A stretch of 64,000 nucleotides of DNA, taken from the NCBI RefSeq assembly GCF_002234675.1, contig NC_019880.2, positions 14,001,756 through 14,065,755 on the forward strand, in the 5' to 3' direction. This DNA comes from Oryzias latipes. Taxonomy: Eukaryota; Chordata; Actinopteri; Beloniformes; Adrianichthyidae. Below, piece after piece: positions 38,601 through 47,960 of the stretch (within the stretch, counting starts at the first letter, position 1; each line of letters begins with the position of its first letter). The translations under genes were made by a program, and so were the position numbers. Below the pieces are notes generated by a model. The model did not search any database. It was given only the letters and a program-made list of their open reading frames with translations, and had not been told where the DNA came from.

Positions 38601-41600
38601 TCCCTCGTCGTGGACACCTCTGAGTCTGCTGCCATTCATACTTACCTGATTATTAAATCCATCCGCTACTCACGCCCGTTCTCTCCTGTGTCTTCTTCCG
38701 GGTTGCAGCATCTGGGTCTATATTGTTCTGTAGCTATGACACACCGTTTCTGATTGGTTGATGCCACACGTCTTCTTTGCCAAAGTTCAGATATTTGAAC
38801 TCTAAAAACATTGCAAGGCCATGCTTGGACTGCTTCCCTCCTACATTGGAGATTTACTAACGAGGAGAAATGTTGATTCATATTCATTGCGTTCAAATGA
38901 TCAACTGTTGCTCAGTGTTCCATTTGTCCGCACAAAACTGGGAAAAAGATCTTTTTCTCACGCTGCTCCCACTTCATGGAACACACTGCAAAAAACCTGG
39001 AAGCTCCCTGAACTTATCTTTTTAAATGATTTTAAAGCCAGACTGAGAGCACTTGAGGTCAACTCCTTTGAATGTAACTGTTTTTATAATTGAAATTGTA
39101 ATTGTATTTGTTGTCTGTGTTTGTAACTTTTTGCTGCCTCTTGGCCAGGACTCCCTTGTAAAAGAGGTTTTTAATCTCAATGGGACTTTCCTGGTTAAAT
39201 AAAGGTTAAATAAATAAATAAAATAAATAAATTGCGTCCAAAACATGTTACAGAACCTCTGATCATGTATGTACATTGACTTAACATTGAAAGGGGCGAC
39301 AGTGGCTCAGGTGGTTGAGCGGGTCGTCCAATGATCGAAGGGTTGGCGGTTCGATCCCCACTCCCACCAGCCAAAATGTCATTGTGTCCTTGGGCAAGAC
39401 ACTTCACCCTCCTTGCCTCCAGTGTGGCTCCACTGGTGTGTGAATGTGTATGAATGATCCCGGTGATGGTCAGAGGGGCCGTAGGCGCGAACTGGCAGCC
39501 ACACCTCTGTCAGTCTGCCCCAGGGCAGCTGTGGCTACAACCGTAGCTTACCATCACCAAGTATGAATGAGGAGTGAATGAATAATGGACATAATGTAAG
39601 CGCTTTGGGTGTCTTGAAAAGCGCAGATAAATCCAATCCATTATTATTATTAAACTATCGCCCCTTAAGCCTAAAGTGCTTTGGACCTTTAAGAAAAGCG
39701 CTATATAAGTATACACCATTTACCTTTAATTTCATTTAAAAAAATCCAGAACATATAAACACAAGGTAACTGCACTAGTTTCTTGATTTTTGGATTTTAT
39801 CCACTCTGCTGTTAACGCAAAAAGTTTAAAAGACAGGACAAAAAAGCAAAGAAAGGACGATTCCTTGAGGTATTAGTCGTTCACAGTGCAGCTTCAACTC
39901 CTCTCCCTCAGCAGTTTCACAACTGCGTTCACTTGGAAGAATTCAGTAATCAAACCGACTTGGATTTTGACCACAGCAGACAATAACCTTAAATCACCCG
40001 CAGGGTGGTTGCAGGAGTTGAGGACACATGTGACTTTTAACTACTCATAAGTGTGAGTGACCAGACAGTTTGTAGGCCTGAAACAGCCCATCATTCAGAG
40101 CAGCAGACGCTTCGAATGAGTCTTTAAGAGCCAAAAATAGACATCTTTAAACCATTAAACCTAGGCTTTTTGGACCACAACAACCTTGATGACTGAGAAT
40201 GCAAAACATCCCCTTTTTTCTTTGCCAATATATTCACATCAAGACTCCTCTTTTTTTAATCTATATTAACATGAGACACAAGCTGCAAGGAGTAGTACTT
40301 TTCTGCAAGATAGTTTTAACAAAGGTCAACTAAAACGAAACTTAATCTTCTCTTTCTTTAATTTACTTCCTTGTGGTGTTGCTTTGTATATAAACTTTAA
40401 CGCAGGTATGCTTCTTCAGCCATTTACTGAGAAGTTATTGGAACAAAAATACCCTGGAGTTCTCTTTGTCTGAAGTTTTGACAGCTTTCCCATAATAAGC
40501 ATCAGTTTTGGCTACTGTAAAAAATATGTGGGTCCACAGAGTTTTCCCGCTACATCACTCTTAATTCAATATGTATAGTAATTTGACTATTAATACTCCA
40601 ATGAATAGATTTTTAAATGTTAAAAATCTAAAAAAAACTGTCTGAAGTTGGTTTTATTGGCTCAATTAACATAACATTTCAGATTTTAATATCAGGGTTT
40701 CAAAAATTTTGAATAATTTACAATTTTTCTTTTGTCATCCTGTTTTAATTAAGTGTACCCAACAAAAAATTTACAAAACTTTCGACACTGTATACAATTT
40801 TTAATCCTGTTATTTTTTTTTTTAAAAGGGAAGAAAAACCCCCAAAGAAAACAACAACTGTTTCTCATCCCCAGTATGTTTGGCTTTTGTGACATGTTTT
40901 AATGAAATTAAGTCTCCATCCAGCACATAAGTTTTGTTTCGCAGTTCATGTGCTCTAATGAATTTCTCATGTTGGCAAACGCCGATCTGACATTTTACAG
41001 TCTCTAATTCTATGATAAAAGAGAGTCAAACAAAGGGAAAATGTATCCCAGCAAAGCTGCAGGGTTTTTTTCTGCAGACATCTGTGAAACACTTCTGTTC
41101 AACTGAATCAGGCCACTAAACAAATAAAAGAGGACAGTCCTGACTGCACATTTGAGACTTAAAAACACTTCAAGTGTCCCAGCTACTTTGATGAAGTACT
41201 CGATTTTTTTGGTAATGTCAATATTTTTAAAATATTCATTGTAAAGAAGTGTTCATCTTACATTTATTCTCATTATATAAATGTGTTACACAGCTGTTGA
41301 CTCATTCACTTTATCAGCAGACACAACACTGAACTGATCTTTGAAATAAATTAGTTTTTCATTGAATTTCAAATAACTAATTTTATTTATAGAAGGTATA
41401 AGATGCCTCAGAAAAGGCCAAATTCTCTGCCACACTCACCTAAAAACACTGATGTTTGGAATACTGGGCGGTTGATTACAATGTCTGTGAGTAGCACCGC
41501 CACATATTTACTGCAAATGTCTTTCTGTGCCTGGTTTCTGATGAAGAGCCGCAGGAGTTTTTCAGAGGGTGGTCTTTGACAGGTGATCGATGTAAGAGCT

Positions 41601-44600
41601 TCACATAGAAGACATAGGAATGTGATTTTTTTTTGCCTGGAGTTACTCAGTAGGGTGTGAGGACAAGGGGAAAACAACCAAATGAGTGTGATATTTACTC
41701 AGCAAAGAGTCTCTCCGTGGTGAAAAATGGGTTTTCCTATAGGACCTAATTCTGCTGCAGATTTTTTTTCCGTGTTGGGATGGCCGCTATCAACTCCACG
41801 TTACCTGATGGGAAACTCAACTTAAGTATTTACAAATTCCATTGACCACAAATAATATTGAAATCACACCCCTTATTACTCCCTTAATGCTTGGATTGAT
41901 ATCACATAGATTAACTAGGTCAGAACATCCTTATTCCGAGGCCAGGGACATAGTGTGAGCCTGTTATGACAGCTGCAGAACAAGAGCACATGTGCTGACA
42001 GGATGATTTCAATGATGACTAAACTCAGCGACTCAACATTTCGCTCCTCTGAACACATTTTTGGCATCATTTTCATGTCACTGAAGGTGACTGAAGGTTG
42101 CTGTTATTGGTTCAAATTGATTGCTGCATTCACAGCTGTCCATCTCACTCCCTAGAACATCAGGCGGCAAAGGTTCAAAACTGAAGGTTTGTACAGCCAA
42201 GTTAGGAGAAACAAAAGGGTGCATCGTCCCCAAGACAGAATTCAAGAGCTTTTTTAGGGCCTTGACCAACATTTTACTTGTGACCTACATAGTTTAAAAA
42301 GGCTGGCTTTCATCCTTGAGCTCACATGCAGTCCCAGGCGTATTGCATGTGAGGAGTCTGGCTGATCTGTAGAAAAACAATTCCAACATCCAACTGGAAG
42401 TACTTTTTTCCCCAGACAGCTTCCAACTAGAAGCTCTGAGGCAACATCAACAGTGTGGTTTATTATGATGAAGTGCCAATCTTGTGTCAGCTCATGTATT
42501 AATGAAGCACATTTTTTTGGATCTTTCAAAAACTGAGTTTGGAGATCGGTAAATATTTTGTAAAAATATTTACATAGGATGCTGGGAAGTTGGCAGGATG
42601 TTGGGATTTATATAAAGTAACTTTTTGTTGTTACTATCTAAGATGCGGCAGACAGTACAAGTTTGAACTTTGAGAATTTCTCTATGGAGTTTCCTATCTC
42701 AACTGATTGTATTTCAGCTTTAACCCTTGTGCTATCTTAGATGACCCCACCCATACTTTGACGTGTTCTTCCTACCATGACAAAGGTGGATAAAGGTGGA
42801 AAGATTTCATGTAATCCATGGACACCAGTGAAGTTCACAAATCATTGAAGAAAAAAGGTTCAGCGCACTGTCTAGTGGGTCTGTATGACCCAACTCCCAA
42901 TGTTAAAGTGTCTAGGACAGCACAAGGGTTAAAGGAGCCAGCGCTTTACTTGCAGGTCTTACCTCTCAGAAAATGTCGATGGTAAGTGGTAATTTTTTAT
43001 ACTTTCATTTAAAAAAAACATTTACCCTCTGAAAGGCCTAGGAGCTTCAGGATCATGCACAGTTTTTGTGTATGATCATGGACTAGCATGCACTTGTTGC
43101 CAACTAGATCCACGTAGGCATGTGTTTTCCTTTTCTGAGCTGGCTCAAAACTGGACAGCTCCAGCATTGCTCACCATTTTTGTTGTACCGGTGATGTCAG
43201 GTTGGGGGTGTGAGGGGATGTAAGCTAGTGGAAGAGCGTGTAAACAGAGGACTATGGGGAAGGGAAGTGGGGGCGGTTTGCTCCACACCAACAGTCCCTC
43301 CCATAATTCAGAGGCGAGTTTTTGATGAACTCCTGCCCCTCTGCAGAAAACGTTTTGGTTCACTTATAGCAAAAAACACGTTTTTTTTTGTTTTGGCTAA
43401 AAATGTAATAACCATAATTAAGAGACCACTTGAAGGGAGTCTTAACTGTTCCTAGGACAGTCTTCTTGATGGAGATGTTGTTCCTGGGTTGCAGCCCCAA
43501 CTATTCCATTTAACACAGGGACTGTTGTTACCTTCACCCTTTACATTTTTTCCCACTCTTCTCTCAGAGTTTGATATTTCTTCAGCTTTGCATGTTCCAT
43601 GCCGCTTTGCCTATCCTGGTGTTGATGTTCCTGCATCCATCACTGCATCCATCACTGTGGCCTTCCTTCCTTTTTTTCTTTTTGTCCAGCACTATTATAT
43701 CTGTTCTGTTATCCATCACCAATTTGTCTGTCTGTTTCTTGAGGTCCCACAGGATCTTAGCTTGATCATCATCATCATCTACCTTTTCCATCTTGATCTT
43801 GGGATTTCCAGTTCCAGCCCTTACTCATCACAGATGCTTCTTCTACACATATCAGCCACTTGGTTATGGCGCTCCATGTATGCATAGCTTCTTACACCTC
43901 TGCTGGAATATCTCAGGGGTGTTTGCACAGCTAACATAAGGTCCATAATCCTAACAAAATTACAAATGGCATTCTGCAAGGCTCTCTTTAATTCCCTCCA
44001 TTATGATTTTTGTTTTCTGGAAGATTCACAAGTTCTTTCAATGTAAATAACTTTGTGTAACTACAACTTTCACCAGTGTGTGAATGTGTGAGTGACTGGG
44101 TGAATGGGTCTGTGACTGTAAAGCGCTTTGTCCTTGTAGGAAGAAAGGCGCTATACAAGTTTACGCCATTTACCATTTACCATTTACTTTCATGAATTTG
44201 ATTCGATGTATCTATTTGGACAGGGTCAGCAGTCAAAAAACTAGCATATCTCTTTGATAGGTTATGGGTTTGCCTTGGGGTTATGCTCCCTCATTCTTGT
44301 CACCCCCCTCAGCGGAAGATGTGGTTCAATGTTTATTTAATTCCAACTAAAGTATACAAATGGAATACTCATAAAAGCTTGATCTTTTATTAAATTATTC
44401 ATATTTTTTAATTGCCACAATGTCTTTACTTTGTAAATGGATGGTTTGTAAAGATACTACAGTGGTCGGAATTGATGCAGTTGTGTTTGAATTCAACTGA
44501 TGCTTACTTTATTGAATGAAAAAGCACACTGTGTTTGACATTAAACATAATTATAGTGATTGTGTGTCTACAAATGACACAAACTAAAACATGTGTTTGT

Positions 44601-44711
44601 GTTTTCCTGCAGAATGAGTCCCCCAGCCTTACTGAGGAGCAGCTCCTCATGCTGCTGAACGAATGTGAGCTGACGGAAAATTGGATGAAGTGCCACGAAA
44701 TTAGTCAGTAG
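14607..44711 (+). CDS. fsip1: fsip1, fibrous sheath-interacting protein 1, complete
   Basis: Coding exons: 14607-14765, 14875-14932, 14995-15155, 15258-15336, 15420-15500, 16396-16535, 16743-16862, 18719-18877, 33909-34061, 44613-44711; 402 aa. Every junction is GT-AG and in frame. Matches to human FSIP1 in order: RGHLDNIS at the start (human KGNLDGIS); a charged helix with MRRLDEIL...KEKEIRHE (about 88-115); DDFVSVF.T.IP; QKDFIKRNIK (217-226, human HNQDFIKRNIEL); EKERLAELL; a coiled coil GEKVLQDIKERREQK (336-365); and LTEEQLLMLLNECEL near the C-terminus. Mammalian FSIP1 binds AKAP4 in the sperm fibrous sheath and is also linked to cilia. The fish protein stops about 25 residues after the EEQL motif, so it lacks the long C-terminal part of human FSIP1 (581 aa). 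Two introns are huge (15.0 and 10.6 kb). The ATG at 14607 is the first in frame; M12613-type later starts a few codons on are possible. Confidence 0.9.
15737..15960 (+). mobile_element. tRNA-derived SINE, family 1 copy
   Basis: The head resembles a tRNA: AACCTAGTGGATGAGTGTCC (A-box region), then CTGAGACTGGAAGGTAGTG and the B-box-like GAGTTCAAGTCC at 15788-15799. A body with a CCCCGGGGATTG segment follows. The same family occurs at 59757-59965 (plus) and as a short reversed head at 23155-23245. It sits in an fsip1 intron. Confidence 0.6.
16863..18718 (+). other. fsip1: fsip1 intron 7, no other gene seen
   Basis: I see no conserved exon, RNA gene or clear transposon in this 1.86 kb intron. A 144-residue open frame (17175-17609) has no recognisable domain and starts and ends in AT-rich intron sequence. 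Confidence 0.5.
18940..19012. repeat. (CA)n microsatellite, interrupted
   Basis: CA/CG-interrupted dinucleotide tract shortly after fsip1 exon 8. Confidence 0.95.
20225..20583. mobile_element. MITE family A, internally deleted copy
   Basis: It shares the left block (TCGTGTTTTTGGAGTTTTA...ACATGTTCTT), the GGGCGGGC...CAGTCCCACCCAC block, and the right end (AAAGATGATCAGAGCGGGA) with the 9009-9601 element. It is shorter by about 230 bp. Confidence 0.65.
23155..23245 (-). mobile_element. SINE family 1 head, reversed fragment
   Basis: Read on the minus strand this has the tRNA-like head: CTAGTGGTAGATGGTC (A-box side), then GACATAGAGGG and the GGTTCAAATCC-like B-box (here GTTCAAATCC). It matches the head of the copies at 15737 and 59757. 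Confidence 0.5.
23250..24140 (+). mobile_element. decayed LINE fragment (endonuclease region and beyond)
   Basis: Broken frames carry remnants of an APE-type endonuclease: SVYDPNSSTEYQAF followed by IVLLGDFTAHMGIDSDT, close to the LLGDFNAHVG.DSDTW motif of fish CR1/L2/Rex-type LINEs. The stretch from 23890 (VWEEFREAIEEDYQ-like) resembles the linker before the reverse transcriptase. Many stops and frameshifts show that it is long dead. The class assignment within non-LTR elements is tentative. Confidence 0.6.
25695..25805 (-). other. unexplained exon-like small open frame
   Basis: On the minus strand a pyrimidine-rich tract and CTATAG at 25811-25806 look like a splice acceptor. They are followed by 36 codons with a stop (25695-25697). 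The frame is GC-richer than the surrounding intron and contains the Cys-bearing strings EFWLCHVDPGYLPRP and MPCHKHSLCEYRSK. I do not recognise it and see no upstream exon. It could be the last exon of an antisense transcript, a processed remnant or chance. Confidence 0.2.
26781..26832. repeat. (TAC)n trinucleotide repeat
   Basis: ACT/TAC repeat with two ATT interruptions, adjoining the dispersed repeat that starts at about 26848. Confidence 0.95.
26848..27058. repeat. dispersed repeat C, copy 1
   Basis: It shares ordered blocks with 63797-64000: AATCATCGTTT/AGTCATCGTTT, TGAGCTTGTT, GAATCTGTCAATCA, AGGTGGGGG and GCATCTGATTGGTCA. No terminal repeats or coding frame could be defined, so the family is unclassified. 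Confidence 0.6.
32266..32957. mobile_element. probable MITE with imperfect terminal inverted repeats
   Basis: The left end reads TAGCTGTGGTTACATGTGCA; the reversed right end reads CAGCTGCAGTTACATGGACA. The two differ at a few positions over 20 bp. The 690 bp interior is non-coding, with several GATC-rich ATCGGA motifs near both ends (GATCGGATTA, ATCGGACC) that also invert. No target duplication was confirmed. Confidence 0.5.
32511..32537. repeat. (TTA)n microsatellite
   Basis: Short TTA run inside the MITE at 32266-32957. Confidence 0.9.
33003..33110. mobile_element. MITE family A, left-end fragment
   Basis: It begins CTTAAAGGCCCATTCC and continues with the ATGTTTTTGGTGT...AACATGTTTT and GATGGAGGAGAT blocks of the left part of the 9009-9601 element. 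The right half is absent. Confidence 0.6.
35175..35715. mobile_element. MITE family A, near full-length copy
   Basis: It is collinear with 9009-9601: CGTGTTTTGGTGTTTTTAAC, the TTTGTTTTCCTTCG and GGCTCAAAACTGTAGGGCTGG blocks, TAGGTTGGGAGTGTGAGAGG, the GGCTCTGCAGAAACTAGGTC block, and AAAGATGATTTGAGTGG at the right end. The TIRs are degraded. Confidence 0.7.
37383..37800 (+). mobile_element. SINE remnant interrupted by a hAT-like MITE
   Basis: Before 37482 the sequence carries the GTAGAGCGGTCGG and GGGCAAGACACCTTATCC segments, and after 37742 the GTGTGAATGTGTGAATG segment. Both are typical of the body of the tRNA-derived SINE seen at 39293. The MITE separates the two halves. Confidence 0.5.
37482..37742. 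mobile_element. hAT-like MITE with 8 bp target duplication
   Basis: The ends are CAGTGATGTGCGGTCAGG and, reversed, CACTGAGGTGCGGTGAGG (three mismatches in 18). The flanks are GTGGTTAC (37474-37481) and GTAGTTAC (37743-37750), an 8 bp duplication with one change. Eight-base duplications and CAGTG-type ends are characteristic of hAT transposons. The 261 bp body has no transposase. Confidence 0.75.
38273..38741 (+). mobile_element. solo LTR, probably Ty3/gypsy type
   Basis: It starts TGTCATGGTG and ends GCTATGACA, an inverted TGTCAT/ATGACA pair typical of LTR termini. It is flanked by CACTG (38268-38272) and CACCG (38742-38746), a 5 bp duplication with one change. The 469 bp interior is GC-rich for this locus and has an ATTAAA signal near 38653. 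No internal retroviral-type genes or second LTR are present, so it is a recombined solo LTR. The plus orientation is inferred from the poly(A) signal position. Confidence 0.7.
38810..39232 (+). mobile_element. LINE 3' end (L2-like), with reverse-transcriptase C-terminus
   Basis: An open frame at 38821-39093 has the usual C-terminal pattern of fish L2-type ORF2: LLPSYIGDLL, YSLRSNDQLLLSVPFVRTKLG, RSFSHAAPTSWNTL and FLNDFKARLRALE. It is followed by a 3' UTR with GCCTCTTGGCCAGGACTCCC, CTTGTAAAAGAGGTTTTTAA and a terminal TTAAATAAAGG plus (TAAA) repeats. It is a 5'-truncated, otherwise clean insertion. Confidence 0.8.
39293..39653 (+). mobile_element. tRNA-derived SINE, family 2
   Basis: The tRNA-like head begins GGGGCGACAG with an A-box (TGGCTCAGGTGG, 39303-39314) and a B-box (GGTTCGATCC, 39348-39357). 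The body has TTGGGCAAGACACTTCACCC and TGTGTGAATGTGTATGAATG. The tail contains AAGCGCTTTGGGTGTCTTGA, AAAGCGC and an ATT-rich end. Another tail piece of the same type follows at 39668-39727. Confidence 0.8.
39668..39727 (+). mobile_element. SINE family 2 tail fragment
   Basis: AAAGTGCTTTGGACC...AAAAGCGCTATATAAGTATA plus CACCATTTACC is the 3' tail of a family 2 SINE without its head. Confidence 0.55.
42724..42928. mobile_element. MITE family B (piggyBac-like), copy 1
   Basis: The ends are CCCTTGTGCTATCTTAG and, reversed, CCCTTGTGCTGTCCTAG. Each is flanked outside by TTAA (42720-42723 and 42929-42932). TTAA duplications with CCC-starting TIRs are the signature of piggyBac transposons. The 205 bp body is non-coding and near-identical to copies at 47961 and 63181. 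Confidence 0.85.
43080..43440. mobile_element. MITE family A, 5'-truncated copy
   Basis: It shares TTTTCCTTTTCTGAGCTGGC, CAGGTTGGGGGTGTGAGG, the CTCCTGCCCCTCTGCAGAAA block and ATAATTAAGAGACCACTTG with the other family A copies. The left TIR region is missing. Confidence 0.65.
44075..44176 (+). mobile_element. SINE family 2, 3' fragment
   Basis: GTGTGTGAATGTGTGAGTGA, GTAAAGCGCTTTGTCC and AAAGGCGCTATACAAGTTTA plus CCATTTACC form the body end and tail of a SINE; the head is absent. Confidence 0.6.
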
Positions 44712-44814
44712 GCCCTGACAAAGAAGATTTTATATCCTGTTTTTCTAAATGTTTCATTTCTGTGATTTGACTTTGATTAAAACCTTTTTCATTTAATAGA
44801 TTAACCTAAAATTG

Positions 44815-45060
44815 GGAGCCGGTTTAGCTTGTGCTGGTTTGCGGCGTCTCCCGTTTGTGAAACTAGGGTTCAGTTCCGGGCTGCTCCCTATTCCCTTCTC
44901 TGCTTCTGTGCCAGTCCCAAGCCCAGCAACATTGAGAGGGTTGCATCAGGAAGGTCATCCGGCGTAAAACATTACTAAGTTAACCATGCGACTCATCCTC
45001 GAAGGAGGAGTTGTTTCGATGTGGCGATCCCTGATGGGAAAAGCCAAAAGAGAAAGAAGA
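44815..45060 (+). mobile_element. tRNA-derived SINE, family 3, with perfect 17 bp target duplication
   Basis: The 246 bp element has a tRNA-like head (GGTTTAGCTTGTGCTGG; B-box-like GGTTCAGTTCC), the body motif GGAAGGTCATCCGGCGTAAA, and a tail with GATGTGGCGATCCCTGATGG ending in AGAAAGAAGA. The 17 bp AGATTAACCTAAAATTG flanks it exactly on both sides (44798-44814 and 45061-45077), which fixes the boundaries and shows a recent insertion just after fsip1. Confidence 0.9.
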
Positions 45061-46184
45061 AGATTAACCTAAAATTGAATAATATATGTAATGTACCTTT
45101 CCAAAAAATGCCCTTTTCTACGCTTTTTGTTTGCAACCAAATTCCAAACCATAGCTTGATGTAATCTGTGGCACAAGCTAAATATTTTTTAAAGTACATA
45201 CAGTTTGTGTCATTGAGTAGGAGAATGGTGAATTTCTCAATGCCAGCCTCTGCTTTACATGTTGGTTTTCTTCTATGCTGTGTGGTCAGAGATCCCATGT
45301 TACATAAAGATGTTTGTTCCTTCAGTTCATCTCCAAGAATTCAAGTCATTCTTGCCTTCATAGGTGATCTACTCAAAGGGCAGAGATTGATCAGACTTTG
45401 TGAAATCTGGCCGATGTAATCTGTTTTCATATAACCGAGTGGTTTACTTTAATAAAAGACAACAATCTTCAGATGTTCTTGTTTGAGGAATTTTTTTTAT
45501 TTGGTATAAGTTGTTGGCACCATTCCAAGAGGCTCCTGGCTGTATATCCAGCACCTGGACGACTCTTGCCCGAGGGCTTTTCCTTTCGGCTATCCTGGCA
45601 CCAGACCTGGACGGCTGTGCTGGCCTTGCTCCCCACCTCCACCACACACCGTGACCCGAGCTAAATTACAGGAATTACCTCACATTCCTCAAAAACTGAG
45701 AACGCCCAGATAAACAAGTCCTACCATTAGCCCTGCTACCAGAGCCGCACTATCTGCACAGAAATCTAAACATAGACGCTGGAATGATCTAAAAGAACAA
45801 ACTCAATCATTTTTACACTGACTGGAAAGGAAAGGATTCGTAACGATTTGGTTGCACGTGTTTTATTATTTGTCTGGTTCACAAATAAAAGGTGTGCAAT
45901 TAGCATGATGCATCCCGAGAATGGAAGATGCAGTGATCTGCTCATGTATGGTAATGGAAACCCTGTAAGCTCATCCTGGTAAGAATGGGGTCACTCCTAA
46001 TGTAAAGACACCTGCAGCACACTAAGACTGTCTGGGCTTTAGATAACAGCTCTGTGACCCTATAAAAGGGTCAGAGAGGGCGAAAAAGCTGTTGGAAACA
46101 TCCATGTGTTTCACAGCCACAAGGTTTTACAACTTGAGAGAGATTTACCTGGGTTCACATTCATGAAGGTTGAACAAGTATCAC

Positions 46185-47868
46185 TAAAAATCACCGTTTT
46201 TTTTTTTTTTTTCTTTTTTAACTTGTTCTGTCCAACAGCTGAGCAAACAGATTAGAGCTGAAGGATTTTTGTGTTGGACAGGTTTTACTATCACAAAAAG
46301 AGGTTATATAGCTTCAAGAAACTAGAGTGTAGATTTGTATAAACCCCTTTTTGTTTGTTTATTTGTTTGTTACATTTATTGTGTGTGGGGAGGGAGAGGG
46401 GAAGAATGTGAGGGGAGGGTGGAAGAGAGTAAAAGGAAGAAAGGTGAAAAGGTGGGGGATACAAGCACTGATTTGTATAAGTTATTATTTTAAGCTGTAA
46501 CAATTATACCAGATCTGCTGGAAAGACAAATGTTACATAAAAGGTGAAAATCTGACACTAAGATGAGCGAAAAAAATCTGTCCATCAATACACTGTAGGT
46601 AAGGAGGAGGGATGAAGCAGACAGGGAGCAGTGTGGCAGTGTGCACGTGCACATGCATGCTGCCGACGTGAACCGTGTGTTCATAAAGGGAGCCAGATCC
46701 TACCCAGCCAGACCAGCCAGACCAGGAGAGGGGAGGAGAGCCCCCCAGGCCAGAAGCCCCCCCAGCATCAGGACCCAGGCAGCCCGGGAGGGGAGGAGGA
46801 GGGGACCGCCCACCCCACCAGCCAGGCACAGAGAGGGCCCCCCTACAGGGGCCCCCCCAATGCCCAGATGCACAAGCGAACCCAGTGTCCGGCCCCCAGG
46901 CCACAAGACAGGAGCGCTTAGCCGTACCAGGCGGCAGCCATGGGGGCCACCGGGCGCCGGACACCGAGACAAAGGCCAGGGACGAAGCCAGGGCCCCCGG
47001 AACCCATGAGCCGGCCCCCACCCGACCGGCGCCCCGTCTCCGCAAGCCAGCCCAGGCACGCGACCTTAGCAACCCAGGGATCGCCACGCACCCACAGCCA
47101 CCCCCCATAACCCTAAAACCCTACGCACTACAACCCCCCCCCCCCCCCCCCCGCCATAATATCTGAGCCCCCCTCCCCAACCCTCTCAGTGCCCTCCCCT
47201 CTCTGTGATGGGGAGGGAAAGCCCCAGAGGGTCCCAGCGAGCCAGCCCCCAGGTCCGTCCTACCCATGCACTCACACACACATACTCACAATCATCTGGT
47301 TACCCTCCCTACCCCCGCCGCCACGCAGTAACCCCCCCCCCCCCCCCCCCAGCCGGCCGACCCCCAGCGCCGTATGCCCGACCCTTCCCGCAGCCGACAG
47401 GATACCCATAAGCCCGGCCGCCCTGAGAGGACCAGGCGGGTGAAGACCGGCCGCCCCCCCCCCCCCGACCCCACCCATGTATGGAGGTGTGGGAGTGCTG
47501 TGTGTGTGCTGCAGGTAAAATAGGAGGTCACCAGTGTGGGGGGCTCCACCGCTGCCAAGCCGCAAAGCCCCCCACTCCGGAGTCCCTCTGTGAGTGGTGT
47601 GTATTTGCTGTGTGTGTGCTGCTAGCATGCAGTGTGTGTGTCTACAGAGGAAGTTAAAATTGTGGGGGGGCCAGCGAAAGGTGAGCACGGATGTTTCACC
47701 GTGCCCCCCTCCACCAGACCCTCTCCACAAGGCCCTAGATGAATCAGAGTGCTCCCCAGTGAGCCCCGCCAGCATACCCCTCCCATCCAGATCCCGGGGC
47801 CCTATGTGCCTGTGTGCAATATTTGTTTGGGTGAGTGAGTAAAAATCACCGTAAAAATCACCGTTTTT
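46185..47868 (-). mobile_element. C-rich 1.65 kb retroposon with 17 bp target duplication
   Basis: The 17-mer TAAAAATCACCGTTTTT occurs at 46185-46201 and 47852-47868. It brackets an insertion whose left end continues as a poly-T tract (poly-A tail on the minus strand). On the minus strand the element therefore runs from about 47850 to 46202. Its interior (46690-47800) is extremely G-rich on that strand, with C-runs of 13-19 bases on the plus strand (47134-47152, 47332-47350, 47453-47466) and CACACA tracts. It ends in an A-rich 3' region with AATAAA. The long frames in it are low-complexity and I do not recognise a protein. It is consistent with target-primed reverse transcription; the family is unassigned. 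Confidence 0.65.
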
Positions 47869-47960
47869 ACTCAGTTAAACTGCTCTGATGATAAAGATAC
47901 ATTATTTTATGTTAAGTAAAAACATATGAAAGGATTGTAGTCATTTTATTAGAGTGGTAA

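Larger units (their letters stand above)
34062..44612 (+). other. fsip1: fsip1 intron 9 (10.6 kb), repeat-rich
   Basis: The intron contains MITE family A copies, a hAT-like MITE inside a SINE, a solo LTR followed directly by a LINE 3' end and a SINE, and a piggyBac-like MITE (all listed). Stretches 34100-35170, 35720-37380 and 39730-42720 show no coding exon, RNA gene or repeat that I can define. Confidence 0.5.

Noticed and set aside
39293..39366. A possible tRNA gene (A-box and B-box present)
   Set aside because: It cannot be folded into a normal cloverleaf and is followed by the SINE body and tail, so it is a SINE head. The heads at 15737, 44815 and 59757 were rejected as tRNA genes for the same reason.
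46533..47108. 191-codon glycine/proline-rich frame, with several similar frames up to 47775
   Set aside because: All are translations of the C-rich retroposon. Frames overlap on both strands, composition is low-complexity and no domain is recognisable.
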